A DNA stretch of 64,000 nucleotides from Oscillospiraceae bacterium (GCA_004558145.1 SFDQ01000002.1:310001-374000); one strand, 5' to 3'; shown: positions 8,412-19,371, counted from the first letter of the stretch. The notes: generated by a model not told the origin, from the letters alone. Translations and numbers: made by a program.

Positions 8412-8789
8412 TCATTTGATGGCGGCAAAGACCGCCGCCTGTTTGACCCAGTCCATCAATTCGTCGTCTATCTCCTCCTTGCGGGAGAGGACGAAGTGAT
8501 GGGTCCAGCGGTTCGGGTAGGGCTCGGTGACCTCCGCCGCCCGGGGAGTATCCAGCGGCCGGTCCAGCCCCAGGGTAAGGACGATATAATGGGCGGGAAG
8601 TTCGGCCTTGCGCTTTGCCCGCAGGAAGGAGACGCAGGCGAACAGATGGCGGTTGTAAAAAGAAATTTGGCTTTTGCTCACCTTGAGGCGCACGTTTTTA
8701 ATTTGCGAAAAAATACGCTCTTCCAGCGCTTCATAGAGAGCCAGTTCCTCCGGCTTGCCGTCGAAGAAAAGCAGTGCGTCGCCGTTCAT
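8412..8789 (-). CDS. Small cytosolic protein, DUF5655-like
   Basis: A soluble protein of 125 residues. It opens MNGDALLFFDGKPEELALYE, has a basic QIKNVRLKVSKSQISFYNRH segment, and then EPYPNRWTHHF and DELMDWVKQAA. The pattern resembles DUF5655-type domains (possibly nucleic-acid binding), but this is recall, not a search. Two starts are possible: ATG 8813 with GGGGAG and ATG 8789 with a perfect AAGGAGG eight bases upstream; the second is chosen. It is a single-gene unit with its own extended -10 promoter and two terminators. Confidence 0.6.
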   Translation of the reverse strand: MNGDALLFFDGKPEELALYEALEERIFSQIKNVRLKVSKSQISFYNRHLFACVSFLRAKRKAELPAHYIVLTLGLDRPLDTPRAAEVTEPYPNRWTHHFVLSRKEEIDDELMDWVKQAAVFAAIK

Positions 8790-8831
8790 TTCCGCGGCCT
8801 CCTTTTGGGGCATTTCTCCCCTGTTTTCTTC

Positions 8832-8837
8832 ATTATA
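8832..8837 (-). promoter_or_regulatory. Extended -10 promoter of the DUF5655-like gene
   Basis: TGC-TATAAT on the minus strand, 42 bases before the chosen ATG. No good -35 at 16-18 bases. Confidence 0.55.
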
Positions 8838-8944
8838 GCATAAAACGCCGGTGAAAGAGCAGGGCAGCGGGGCGAGGCGGGCACGGAAGGCCGGCGCAGC
8901 GGGCCGGCTCACCGGAGCGGGCACCACCGGGAGGCCACAAAAAA

Positions 8945-8976
8945 ACGGCGCGCCCCTTTTTTGCGGGGCACGCCGT
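8945..8976 (-). terminator. Terminator of the purine operon
   Basis: Twelve-base arms ACGGCGCGCCCC/GGGGCACGCCGT (one mismatch), T-runs on both sides. It lies 25 bases after the purB stop. Confidence 0.88.
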
Positions 8977-9000
8977 TTTTTGTTGTTCAGTCTGCTTTGG

Positions 9001-10437
9001 TCACACGCTCAGCTCGGCGGTCTGGCCGGCGGCCTCGGGGTTCGCCGCCAGCACCGGGCCCAGCACGTTTTTCAGGAACTCGTCCACTTGATGGGCGCTG
9101 CGGCCGGTGAAGGCCTCGGGGCGCAGTTCGGCTTCGATTTCCTCACGGGAGAGGCCGAAGGCGGGGTCCGCCTCGATGCGCTGGATCATGTCATTGGCAA
9201 GGCCCTCCTGCTTGACCTGGGCCGCCGCGGCGATGGCGTGCTGGCGCAGGCGCTCGTGGAGCTCCTGGCGGTCGCCGCCCTTTTTCACCGCCTTCATCAT
9301 GATGTTCTCGCTGGCCATGAAGGGCAGCTCGGCCATCACCCGGGCGCGGATGACCTTGGGGTAGACCACCAGCCCGTCGCAGACGTTGAGCAGGATGTTC
9401 AGGATGGAGTCGGTGGCAAGGAAGGCCTCGGCCACGGCGATGCGCTTGTTGGCGGAGTCGTCCAGGGTGCGCTCGAACCACTGGGTGCCGGCGGTGAAGG
9501 CGGGGTTGAGCACGTCCACCATCAGGTAGCGGGCCAGGGCGCACACCCGCTCGCAGCGCATGGGGTTGCGCTTGTAGGGCATGGCGGAGGAGCCGATTTG
9601 ATTCTTCTCGAAGGGCTCTTCCATCTCCTTGAAGTTGGCCAGCAGGCGGATGTCGGTGGCCAGCTTCATGGCGCTCTGGCCGATGCCCGCCAGGGCGTTC
9701 AGCACCATCGCGTCCACCTTGCGGCTGTAGGTCTGGCCGCTCACCGGCACCACCTTGTCAAAGCCCATGGCGGCGGTGATGTCCGCCTCCATGGCCTTGA
9801 TTTTTTCCTCGTCGCCCTCGAACAGCTCCATAAAGCTGGCCTGGGTGCCGGTGGTGCCCTTCGCGCCGCGCAGGGCCAGGGTGGCGATGCGGTGGTCGAT
9901 TTCCTCCAGGTCCATGTAGAGCTCGTTGGCCCAGAGGGTGGCCCGCTTGCCCACCGTGGTGAGCTGGGCGGGCTGGCCGTGGGTGTAGGCAAGGCAGGGC
10001 ATGGCCTTGTATTCGTCGGCGAATTTGGCCAGCAGGGCAAGCACGCCCAGCAGCTTTTTGCGCACCAGCTGCAGCGCCTCGCGCATGACGATGACGTCGG
10101 TGTTGTCGCCCACATAGCAGCTGGTGGCGCCCAGGTGGATGATGCCCTTTGCCTCCGGGCACTGCAGGCCGTAGGCGTAGACGTGGCTCATCACGTCGTG
10201 GCGGCACTCCTTCTCCCGGCGGATGGCGTCCTCATAGTTGATGTCGTCGGCGTGGGCCTTCAGCTGGGCAATTTGCTCGTCGGTGATGGCAAGGCCCTGC
10301 CGCTGTTCGGCCTCGGCCAGGGCGATCCAGAGTTTGCGCCAGGTGCGGAACTTGTTGTCGTCGGAGAAGATGTACTGCATCTCCTTGCTGGCGTAGCGGG
10401 TCTGGAAGGGGGAAATGTATCTGTCGTGTTCTGCCAT
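9001..10437 (-). CDS. purB: Adenylosuccinate lyase PurB
   Basis: A 478-residue fumarase-superfamily lyase. It splits SAICAR to AICAR and fumarate in purine synthesis and adenylosuccinate to AMP and fumarate. The family signature SSAMPYKRNPMRCE is intact and so are the HLGATS region (catalytic His segment) and the THGQPAQ motif. The length fits the longer PurB type. It is the last gene of the operon, separated from purL by a hairpin (10467-10494) that could lower its expression. Confidence 0.96.
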   Translation of the reverse strand: MAEHDRYISPFQTRYASKEMQYIFSDDNKFRTWRKLWIALAEAEQRQGLAITDEQIAQLKAHADDINYEDAIRREKECRHDVMSHVYAYGLQCPEAKGIIHLGATSCYVGDNTDVIVMREALQLVRKKLLGVLALLAKFADEYKAMPCLAYTHGQPAQLTTVGKRATLWANELYMDLEEIDHRIATLALRGAKGTTGTQASFMELFEGDEEKIKAMEADITAAMGFDKVVPVSGQTYSRKVDAMVLNALAGIGQSAMKLATDIRLLANFKEMEEPFEKNQIGSSAMPYKRNPMRCERVCALARYLMVDVLNPAFTAGTQWFERTLDDSANKRIAVAEAFLATDSILNILLNVCDGLVVYPKVIRARVMAELPFMASENIMMKAVKKGGDRQELHERLRQHAIAAAAQVKQEGLANDMIQRIEADPAFGLSREEIEAELRPEAFTGRSAHQVDEFLKNVLGPVLAANPEAAGQTAELSV

Positions 10438-10466
10438 AGTGCTCTTCGTTCCCTTTCTTTTGAAAA

Positions 10467-10494
10467 GGCCGCCCCATCAAAGGCCGGGGCGGCC
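10467..10494 (-). terminator. Internal hairpin between purL and purB
   Basis: Nine-base perfect arms GGCCGCCCC/GGGGCGGCC followed on the minus strand by TTTTC. The short T-run suggests partial termination or an mRNA-stabilising stem. Confidence 0.5.
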
Positions 10495-10505
10495 CCTTTG
10501 CTTGG

Positions 10506-13500
10506 TTACAGCCGGAAGTAGTCCACGCCGCCCTCGAAGAGAGGCTGGTACTTGTCGCCCGGCACGTTCTTGTAAAGGTCGTTGCCGCTGCGCTCGGTGT
10601 GGCCCATCTTGCCCAGCACCCGGCCGTCGGGGCTGGTGATGCCCTCGATGGCCCAGACGCTGCCGTTGGGGTTGGCGGAAAGGTCCATGCTGGGCTTGCC
10701 GGCAAGGTCCACATACTGGGTGGCGATCTGGCCGTTCTTCAACAGCTGGGCCAGCACCGCGTCGTTTGCCACAAAGCGGCCCTCGCCGTGGCTGATGGCC
10801 ACGGTGTGCACCTGGCCGGGCTGGCAGCGGCTGAGCCAGGGGCTGAGGTCGGAGGCCACGCGGGTGTTCACCAGCATGCTCTGGTGGCGGCCGATGGTGT
10901 TGAAGGTGAGGGTGGGGCAGCCTTCGTCCATGGGGCGGATTTCGCCAAAGGGCACAAGGCCCAGCTTGATGAGGGCCTGGAAGCCATTGCAGATGCCCAG
11001 CATCAGGCCGTCCCGCTGCTTCAGCAGGCGGTGCACCGCCTCGGTGACGGCGGGGGCCCGGAAGAAGGCGGTGATGAACTTGGCGCTGCCGTCCGGCTCG
11101 TCGCCGCCGGAGAAGCCGCCGGGCAGCATGACGATCTGGCTGGCGTCGATGGCCTTCACCAGCGCCTCGCAGCTCTCGGCCACGGCGGCGGGGGTGAGGT
11201 TGTTGATGACCAGCACCTGGGGTTCGGCCCCGGCCCGGCGGAAGGCGCGGGCGGTGTCGTACTCGCAGTTGGTGCCGGGGAACACGGGGATGATGACCTT
11301 GGGCTTGGCAACGCCCACGGCCGGGGCCTTGCGGGCGGGGGCGGTGAAGGTGACAGCCTCCACCTCTTCGCCCTTGCCCCGGTAGGGGAACACCGGCTCC
11401 AGCTTGCCCTGCCAGGCCTCCTCCAGCGCGTCAAGGCCGATGACCTCGCCGCCCAGGGTGAAGGTGTAGGCTTCGGTGACGGTGCCCAGCTCAACAGAGC
11501 CGCCCACCGGCTCGTCCCCGGTCAGCTCCAGGATGAAGCTGCCGTAGGCGGGCTTGAACAGCTCGGCGGGGTCCACGCCGTCGGCCAGCTTGAAGCCCAG
11601 CCGGTTGCCCAGGCACATCTTGAACAGGCCCTCGGCGGCGCAGCCGTAGCCGGGGGTCCAGGCGGAGCGCACCTTGCCGGCGGCGATGAGGCTCTCCACC
11701 TGCTCGAACACCGCCTTCAGGCTGTGGTGCTCGGGGCGCAGGTCGTCGTATTTCGGGCGCAGCCACACCACGCGGCTGCCCGCGGCCTTGAACTCGGGGC
11801 TGATGACATTGCCAGTGGTGCCGATGGCGGTGGCGAAGCTCACCAGCGTGGGGGGCACGTCCAGCTTTTCAAAGCTGCCGGACATGCTGTCCTTGCCGCC
11901 GATGGCGGCGATGCCCAGGTCCACCTGGGCCTTCAGCGCGCCCAGCAGGGCGGTGAAGGGCTTGCCCCAGCGCTCGGGGTCGGTGCCCAGGCGTTCGAAG
12001 TACTCCTGGAAGGTCAGGTAGGCTTTCTTGTGGTCAAAGCCGCTGGCCACCAGCTTGGCAACGCTCTCGATGACCGCCAGATACGCGCCGCTGTACTGCT
12101 TTTTCTCCATCAACCAGGGGTTGTAGCCCCAGGCCATGCCGCTGCAGGTGGTGGTCTCGCCGTTCACCGGGAGTTTTGCCGCCATGGCCTGGGCCGGGGT
12201 GAGCTGGCGGCGGCCGCCGAAGGGCATCAGCACGGTGGCCGCGCCGATGGTGGAGTCAAACCGCTCGGAAAGGCCCTTCTGGCTGCAGACGTTCAGGTCG
12301 GTGACCAGATTTTCCATCTTTTCGGCCCAGGTGGCGCCCTGCCAGTCCCGCTCGTAGGGCAGGCAGTCGTAGACCAGGACGTTGGCGTGCTTTTCGGCGC
12401 CGTTGGAGTTCAGGAACTTGCGGCTGACGTCCACGATGGTCTTGCCGCGCCAGGTCATGGTGAGGCGGGGCTCCTCGGTGACGGTGGCCACCACGGTGGC
12501 GTCCAGGTTCTCCTCGTGGGCCAGGGCCACGAAGGCCTCCACGTCCTCGGGGGCCAGCACCATGGCCATGCGCTCCTGACTCTCGCTGATGGCCAGCTCG
12601 GTGCCGTCCAGGCCGTCGTACTTCTTGGGCACGGCGTCCAGGTCGATGGCAAGGCCGTCGGCCAGCTCGCCGATGGCAACGCTCACGCCGCCCGCGCCGA
12701 AATCGTTGCAGCGCTTGATGAGGCGGGTGGCCTCGGGCCGGCGCAGCAGGCGCTGCAGCTTGCGCTCGATGGGGGCGTTGCCCTTCTGCACCTCGGCGCC
12801 GCAGGTCTCCAGGCTCTTGACGCCGTGGGCCTTGGAGGAGCCGGTGGCGCCGCCGCAGCCGTCGCGGCCGGTGGCGCCGCCCAGCAGCACCACGATGTCG
12901 CCGGGGGCGGGCTCTTCACGCCGGACGTTGGCGGCGGGGGCCGCGCCCACCACCGCGCCGATCTCCATGCGCTTGGCCACATAGCCGGGATGATACAGCT
13001 CGGTCACCTGGCCGGTGGCAAGGCCGATCTGGTTGCCGTAGCTGGAATAGCCCGCCGCGGCGGTGGTGACCAGCTTGCGCTGGGGCAGTTTGCCGGGCAG
13101 GGTGTCCGCCACGGGCACCAGCGGGTCGCCCGCGCCGGTGACGCGCATGGCCTGATAGACGTAGCTGCGGCCGGACAGGGGGTCGCGGATGGCGCCGCCG
13201 ATGCAGGTGGCCGCGCCGCCGAAGGGCTCGATCTCGGTGGGGTGGTTGTGGGTCTCGTTCTTGAAGAGATACAGCCAGTCCTGCTCTTCGCCGTCCACGT
13301 CGCACTTGATCTTGACGGTGCAGGCGTTGATCTCGTCCGATTCGTCCAGGTCCTTCAGCTTGCCGATGGCCTTGAGGTACTTGCCGCCGATGGTGGCAAG
13401 GTCCATCAGGCACATGTCCTTCTTGCGGCCGGCATATACCGCCTTGCGCATGGCAAGGTAGGAGTCGAAGGCCTTCTTCACCTGCACGTCCTCGATGCGC

Positions 13501-14198
13501 ACCTCCTCCAGGATGGTGCCGAAGGTGGTGTGGCGGCAGTGGTCGCTCCAGTAGGTGTCGATCATCTTGATCTCGGTGATGGTGGGCTCCCGGTGCTCAT
13601 AGCGGAAGTACTGCTGGCAGAAGGCGATGTCCGCCTCGTCCATGGCAAGGCCCCGCTGGGCAATGAAGTCCTTGAGGCCCTGCTCGTCCAGCTCCAGAAA
13701 GCCCTTCAGCACCTCCACGTCGGCGGGCACGGGGTAGTCCACCTGCAGGGTATCCACCGTTTCCAGGGACGCTTCCCGGGCCTCCACCGGGTTGATGACA
13801 TACTTTTTGATGCGCTCCATGTCTTCGGCGGGGATATGGCCGGTGAGCAGATAGACCCGGGCGGTGCGCACCTGGGGCCGCTCGCCCTGGCTGATGAGCT
13901 GGATGCACTCGCTGGCGGAGGAGGCGCGCTGGTCGAACTGGCCGGGCAGATACTCCACCGCGAAGGTGGCGTCCGCCGCGGGCAGCGAATCATAGACCGC
14001 GTCCACCGGGGGTTCGCTGAACACGGTGGGCACGCAGGAGTCGAACAGCTCCCGGCTGATGCCCTCCACGTCGTAGCGGTTCAAAAGCCGCAGGCCGGTG
14101 ACGCTCTCGATGCCCAGCAGGCTGCGCACCTCATTCAGCAGGCTTTGGGCCTCGTGGTCAAAGCCCGCTTTCTTTTCCACATAAACTCGATATACCAT
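10506..14198 (-). CDS. purL: Phosphoribosylformylglycinamidine synthase, single-chain PurL
   Basis: A 1230-residue single-polypeptide FGAM synthase: it turns FGAR, glutamine and ATP into FGAM. The N-terminal PurS-like and linker part (1-200) is followed by two tandem AIRS-type ATPase halves (HNHPTEIEPFGGAATCIGGAIRD in the first; GGKDSMSGSF in the second) and a C-terminal class I glutaminase. The glutaminase nucleophile is Cys1070 in GICNGFQ, with LPGGFSGGD upstream. This is the clostridial large form, so no separate purS and purQ are needed and none is present. ATG with AGGGAGG, 27 bases after purD. Confidence 0.96.
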   Translation of the reverse strand: MVYRVYVEKKAGFDHEAQSLLNEVRSLLGIESVTGLRLLNRYDVEGISRELFDSCVPTVFSEPPVDAVYDSLPAADATFAVEYLPGQFDQRASSASECIQLISQGERPQVRTARVYLLTGHIPAEDMERIKKYVINPVEAREASLETVDTLQVDYPVPADVEVLKGFLELDEQGLKDFIAQRGLAMDEADIAFCQQYFRYEHREPTITEIKMIDTYWSDHCRHTTFGTILEEVRIEDVQVKKAFDSYLAMRKAVYAGRKKDMCLMDLATIGGKYLKAIGKLKDLDESDEINACTVKIKCDVDGEEQDWLYLFKNETHNHPTEIEPFGGAATCIGGAIRDPLSGRSYVYQAMRVTGAGDPLVPVADTLPGKLPQRKLVTTAAAGYSSYGNQIGLATGQVTELYHPGYVAKRMEIGAVVGAAPAANVRREEPAPGDIVVLLGGATGRDGCGGATGSSKAHGVKSLETCGAEVQKGNAPIERKLQRLLRRPEATRLIKRCNDFGAGGVSVAIGELADGLAIDLDAVPKKYDGLDGTELAISESQERMAMVLAPEDVEAFVALAHEENLDATVVATVTEEPRLTMTWRGKTIVDVSRKFLNSNGAEKHANVLVYDCLPYERDWQGATWAEKMENLVTDLNVCSQKGLSERFDSTIGAATVLMPFGGRRQLTPAQAMAAKLPVNGETTTCSGMAWGYNPWLMEKKQYSGAYLAVIESVAKLVASGFDHKKAYLTFQEYFERLGTDPERWGKPFTALLGALKAQVDLGIAAIGGKDSMSGSFEKLDVPPTLVSFATAIGTTGNVISPEFKAAGSRVVWLRPKYDDLRPEHHSLKAVFEQVESLIAAGKVRSAWTPGYGCAAEGLFKMCLGNRLGFKLADGVDPAELFKPAYGSFILELTGDEPVGGSVELGTVTEAYTFTLGGEVIGLDALEEAWQGKLEPVFPYRGKGEEVEAVTFTAPARKAPAVGVAKPKVIIPVFPGTNCEYDTARAFRRAGAEPQVLVINNLTPAAVAESCEALVKAIDASQIVMLPGGFSGGDEPDGSAKFITAFFRAPAVTEAVHRLLKQRDGLMLGICNGFQALIKLGLVPFGEIRPMDEGCPTLTFNTIGRHQSMLVNTRVASDLSPWLSRCQPGQVHTVAISHGEGRFVANDAVLAQLLKNGQIATQYVDLAGKPSMDLSANPNGSVWAIEGITSPDGRVLGKMGHTERSGNDLYKNVPGDKYQPLFEGGVDYFRL

Positions 14199-14225
14199 GG
14201 GGTACCTCCCTTGAAACTGTGGGGT

Positions 14226-15509
<1,284 letters not shown>

Positions 15510-15767
15510 GGGTAGGTCTCCCCCTTTCGTTTGTTCCCGAACGCACAGACGCCCGGCGCGGCAAAAACCGTCGCGTCGGGTGGTCGTTTGCAGGCAGCAC
15601 CGCATCAATTCCAGGTGGTGGAGCGCGCCAGAAAATTTTTTGTGAGATGAACCAAAAAGCGCAGGCAATCCTTGGTGGATTGACGAGCATTTTGGGAAAA
15701 TATCACGGAAAATTTTGGCGCGATACGCCGCCTGAGGCGCCTCGCCGTGAATTGTGCGGTGTTGCCT

Positions 15768-16940
15768 TTAGTGATGGAACAGCCGCAGGCCGCAGAAGGC
15801 CATGGCGATGCCGTATTTGTTGCAGGTGTCGATGACCTGCGCATCGCGAATGGAGCCGCCGGGCTCCACGATGGCCTCAACGCCGCTGCGGCGGGCCCGC
15901 TCGATGTTGTCGCCGAAGGGGAAGAAGGCGTCGCTGCCCAGGCACACGCCGGTGACTTTCGCCAGCCATTCCTTCTTCTCGGCGGCGGTGAGGGGCTCGG
16001 GGCGGGTGGTGAAGGTCTCGGCCCACACGTCCTCGCCGATGACGTCCTCATACTCGTCGGAGATGTAAACGTCGATGGCGTTGTCCCGGTTGGGGCGGGA
16101 GACGTCCTCCCGGAAGGGCAGGGCCAGCACCTTGGGGTGGTGGCGCAGCTGCCAGATGTCCGCCTTGTTGCCCGCCAGACGGGTGCAGTGGATGCGGCTC
16201 TGCTGGCCCGCGCCCACGCCGATGACCTGCCCGCCCTGGGCGTAGCAGACGGAGTTGGACTGGGTGTACTTGAGGGTGATGAGGCAGAGCACCAGGTCCC
16301 GCTTCTGTTCGGCGGTGAGGTTCTTGTTCTCGGTGACGAGGTTTTCCAGCATGTCCTCGCCGATGCGCAGGTCGTTGCGGCCCTGCTCGAAGGTGATGCC
16401 GAACACCTGCTTGTGCTCGATGGCGGCAGGCACATAGGAAGCGTCGATCTGCACGATGTTGTAGTTGCCCTTGCGCTTGGACTTCAAAATCTCCAGGGCG
16501 GCGGGGGTGTAGCCGGGGGCGATGATGCCGTCGGACACCTCGTGCTGGATGACCTTGGCGGTGGACTCGTCGCACTCGTCGGAGAGGGCGATCCAGTCGC
16601 CGAAGCTGCTCATGCGGTCAGCGCCGCGGGCCCGGGCGTAGGCGCAGGCCAGGGGGCTGAGCTCCAGCCCTTCGCAGAAGTACATCTTTTTGAGGGTGTC
16701 GTCCAGGGGCAGGCCCAGGGCCGCGCCCGCCGGGGAGACGTGCTTGAAGGAGGCGGCGGCAGGCAGGCCGGTGGCCTCTTTCAGCTCCTTCACCAGCTGC
16801 CAGGAGTTCAGCGCGTCCAGAAAGTTGATGTAGCCGGGCTTGCCGTTCAGAACGGTGACCGGCAGCTCGCCCTCTTCCATATAGATGCGGGCGGGTTTCT
16901 GGTTGGGGTTGCAGCCGTATTTCAGTTCCAGTTCCTTCAT
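15768..16940 (-). CDS. purH: AICAR transformylase, stand-alone (PurH C-terminal domain)
   Basis: A 390-residue protein covering only the AICAR transformylase half of PurH. It transfers a formyl group from 10-formyltetrahydrofolate to AICAR. Conserved motifs are visible: YGCNPNQKPA, the catalytic SFKHVSPAGAA (Lys-His), KYTQSNSVCYA, GAGQQSR, GSDAFFPFGDN and EPGGSIRD. The N-terminal methylglyoxal-synthase-like cyclohydrolase domain of normal PurH is absent; that step is given by the purO-like gene immediately upstream (15 bases). This split pairing makes functional sense and supports both calls. Confidence 0.93.
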   Translation of the reverse strand: MKELELKYGCNPNQKPARIYMEEGELPVTVLNGKPGYINFLDALNSWQLVKELKEATGLPAAASFKHVSPAGAALGLPLDDTLKKMYFCEGLELSPLACAYARARGADRMSSFGDWIALSDECDESTAKVIQHEVSDGIIAPGYTPAALEILKSKRKGNYNIVQIDASYVPAAIEHKQVFGITFEQGRNDLRIGEDMLENLVTENKNLTAEQKRDLVLCLITLKYTQSNSVCYAQGGQVIGVGAGQQSRIHCTRLAGNKADIWQLRHHPKVLALPFREDVSRPNRDNAIDVYISDEYEDVIGEDVWAETFTTRPEPLTAAEKKEWLAKVTGVCLGSDAFFPFGDNIERARRSGVEAIVEPGGSIRDAQVIDTCNKYGIAMAFCGLRLFHH

Positions 16941-16955
16941 CTTTCGTTTTCCCCC

Positions 16956-17693
16956 TTATTCTTCACAAACTGCGTCGTACTTGTTGATGATAACATCCTC
17001 GGTCTCGCCGGAGGCAAGGTCGATGGCCCGCACGAACAGGCTGACCTTGTTGTCCTCGTTCAAAGACTCCCACATCTTTGCCGCCAGCTCCTCCGCCTCT
17101 TCCGGCAGGGCCACCCGCTCCGGCTCGCCCTCAAAGCTGGGGATGGGGCTGCCGTCGCACTTGTAGGTGTGCAGGAAGTGACCTTCGCCGGCCACCGGCT
17201 GGGGATACTCGAAGAAGTACCGCCGGCAGCTTTCGCCGTTGCCGTCGGCGCTCTTGAGAATGGACAGCTTGTAGCTGCAAGCGCCTTCGGCCAGCTCCAC
17301 CACGCCGCTGATGCGGGGGGTCCAGTTGGGGCCGTCCGGCTCGAAGGTGCGGGTGCGCAGGGCGGCCTCGAAGCTGTCGCCTTTGGCCATAAAATCATAC
17401 ACCGTGTCGGTCTGGTCGCCGTTGGTCACGATGTGGGTGTTTTCCCCCACCGTGCGCACCGGGTTATAGATGATGAGGCTGGGGTCCTCCAGCTTTGCCG
17501 GGTCCGCCGCCAGGGTGCGGATGCCGCCGATGGCCTCCACCGGGTCGAACACCCGGTTGCGGCTGTTGGCGCTGCGGCCCATGATGAAGTAGGCGATGAG
17601 CGCCTTTTTGCCGCTGGGGGCAAGGCCCAGCACGATGCCCCGGCCGGGGTAGGCGTTGGTCTTCAGCTGTTCATAAAGGTCAAGCAGTTCCAT
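16956..17693 (-). CDS. purO: Archaeal-type IMP cyclohydrolase (PurO family)
   Basis: A 245-residue protein of the IMP cyclohydrolase family first known from archaeal PurO. It closes FAICAR to IMP, the last step of the pathway. Shared features with PurO are the N-terminal YPGRGIVLG, AYFIMGRSANSRNR, the IYNPV strand, HIVTNGDQTD and TPRISGVVEL. The start is ATG 17693 with GAGGAA just upstream. It directly precedes the transformylase, which lacks its own cyclohydrolase domain. The call rests on remembered motifs and on context, both strong. Confidence 0.88.
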   Translation of the reverse strand: MELLDLYEQLKTNAYPGRGIVLGLAPSGKKALIAYFIMGRSANSRNRVFDPVEAIGGIRTLAADPAKLEDPSLIIYNPVRTVGENTHIVTNGDQTDTVYDFMAKGDSFEAALRTRTFEPDGPNWTPRISGVVELAEGACSYKLSILKSADGNGESCRRYFFEYPQPVAGEGHFLHTYKCDGSPIPSFEGEPERVALPEEAEELAAKMWESLNEDNKVSLFVRAIDLASGETEDVIINKYDAVCEE

Positions 17694-17737
17694 TTCCTCA
17701 TTCTCCCTTTTCGTCGCGCGCCGCAGCGGGCGCGGGT

Positions 17738-18337
17738 TCAGCCTTTGTCGTATTCGGCGCACACCTTGGCCAGCGCCGCGGGCAGCAGCTGCCATTCGGC
17801 CTGCTCCATCACCCGCCGCTGCAAAGTCTCGGGGGTGTCGCCCTCGGCCACCTCCACCGCCTTCTGGGCGATGATGCGCCCGCCGTCGCACACTTCGTTG
17901 ACGAAGTGGACGGTGGCGCCGGTGACCTTGACCCCTTTGGCCAGGGCCGCCTCGTGCACCTTGAGGCCGTACATCCCCTCGCCGCAGAAGCTGGGGATGA
18001 GGCTGGGGTGCACGTTCAAAATGCGCTCGGGGTAGGCGGCGATGACGCTCTCGCCCAGAATGGAGAGGAAGCCCGCCAGCACCACCACGTCGATGCCGTT
18101 TTCCTTCAAAACGCCCAGCAAAGCCTTGTCGAATTCCTCGGCAGTGGCATAGTCCTTGCGGCGGACCACCACGCCGGGCACGCCGGCGTTCTTGGCCCGC
18201 TCGAGAGCATAGACGCCGGGCTTCGAGGCTACCACAAGGCTGATCTTGCCGTGGGGATTTTCGCCCCGGGCCTCGCTGTCCAGCAAAGCCTGGAGGTTGG
18301 TGCCTCCGCCGGATACCAGCACCGCTACCTTCAGCAT
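17738..18337 (-). CDS. purN: Phosphoribosylglycinamide formyltransferase PurN
   Basis: A 199-residue folate-dependent GAR transformylase. VLVSGGGTNLQALLD is the phosphate-binding loop; the Asn-His-Asp triad is visible in LNVHPSLIPSF and in HFVNEVCDGG. It formylates GAR to FGAR with 10-formyltetrahydrofolate. Its start lies inside the last codons of purM (7-base overlap), so translation is coupled. Confidence 0.96.
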   Translation of the reverse strand: MLKVAVLVSGGGTNLQALLDSEARGENPHGKISLVVASKPGVYALERAKNAGVPGVVVRRKDYATAEEFDKALLGVLKENGIDVVVLAGFLSILGESVIAAYPERILNVHPSLIPSFCGEGMYGLKVHEAALAKGVKVTGATVHFVNEVCDGGRIIAQKAVEVAEGDTPETLQRRVMEQAEWQLLPAALAKVCAEYDKG

Positions 18338-19371
18338 AGCTCCACCCCGTCGCCGGCGACGATCTCGCCCAGGACCCAGGCGGCCTCGCCGTTCTTTTCG
18401 AGGATTTCAACGGCGCGGTCAGCGTCCTCTTTGGCCACCACCAGAATCATGCCAACGCCCATGTTGAAGGTGTTGAACATGTCCCGCTCGGGGATGTTGC
18501 CAGCGGTCTGGATGTGTTTAAAGAGGGCGGGGGTGCGCACGTCGCTCTTGGCGATGCGGGCGGCGCAGCCTTTTTTGAGGCAGCGGGGGATGTTTTCATA
18601 GAAGCCGCCGCCGGTGATGTGGCTCACGCCCTTGACGGTGATTTCGTCCATCACCGCCAGCACGGGCTTGACGTAAATCTTGGTGGGGGCCAGCAGGGCC
18701 TCGCCCAGGGTGCAGCCCAGGTCGGCGTGGTGCTCTTTCAGCACCTCGGGGTGGTGTTCCAGGTCGAAGACCCGGCGCACCAGCGAGAAGCCGTTGGAGT
18801 GAACGCCGGAGGAGGGCAGGGCGATGATGACGTCGCCCTCCTGCATGGTGCTGTTGTCCAAAAGCTTTGCCTTGTCCACCGCGCCCACGGTGAAGCCCGC
18901 CAGGTCGTATTCGTCCTCGGGGTAGAAGCCGGGCATCTCGGCGGTCTCGCCGCCCACCAGAGCGCAGCCGGCCTGCACGCAGCCCTCGGCCACGCCGGCC
19001 ACCAGCTGGGCAATTTTTTCCGGCACGTTCTTGCCGCAGGCGATGTAGTCCAGGAAGATGAGGGGCTTCGCGCCGGCGCAGACCACGTCGTTGACGCACA
19101 TGGCCACGCAGTCGATGCCCACGGTGTCGTGCTTATCCATCAGAAAGGCGATTTTCAGCTTGGTGCCCACGCCGTCGGTGCCGGAGACCAGCACGGGGTG
19201 GGGCATGTCGGTGCAGTCCAGTTCAAACAGGCCGCCGAAGCCGCCCAGGCCGCCGATGCAGCCGGAGGTCATGGTGCGGGCGACGTGCTGTTTCATCAGT
19301 TCCACCGCCTTGTAGCCGGCGGTGATGTCCACCCCGGCGGCGGCGTAGCTGGCAGAATAACTCTTTTCCAT
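18331..19371 (-). CDS. purM: Phosphoribosylformylglycinamidine cyclo-ligase PurM
   Basis: A 346-residue AIR synthetase closing FGAM to AIR with ATP. Motifs: SYAAAGVDITAGYKAVEL, LVSGTDGVGTKLKIA, GIDCVAMCVNDVV, LVGGETAEMPG and HITGGGFYENIPR. Two starts are possible. ATG 19392 overlaps the purF stop (ATGA), while ATG 19371 has an AAAGGAG site six bases upstream and gives the usual length, so I chose 19371. Confidence 0.95.
   Translation of the reverse strand: MEKSYSASYAAAGVDITAGYKAVELMKQHVARTMTSGCIGGLGGFGGLFELDCTDMPHPVLVSGTDGVGTKLKIAFLMDKHDTVGIDCVAMCVNDVVCAGAKPLIFLDYIACGKNVPEKIAQLVAGVAEGCVQAGCALVGGETAEMPGFYPEDEYDLAGFTVGAVDKAKLLDNSTMQEGDVIIALPSSGVHSNGFSLVRRVFDLEHHPEVLKEHHADLGCTLGEALLAPTKIYVKPVLAVMDEITVKGVSHITGGGFYENIPRCLKKGCAARIAKSDVRTPALFKHIQTAGNIPERDMFNTFNMGVGMILVVAKEDADRAVEILEKNGEAAWVLGEIVAGDGVELC

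Noticed and set aside
16956..18410. A 484-codon frame extending the IMP cyclohydrolase upstream
   Set aside because: The upstream part is a shadow of purN in another frame. ATG 17693 starts the conserved protein.
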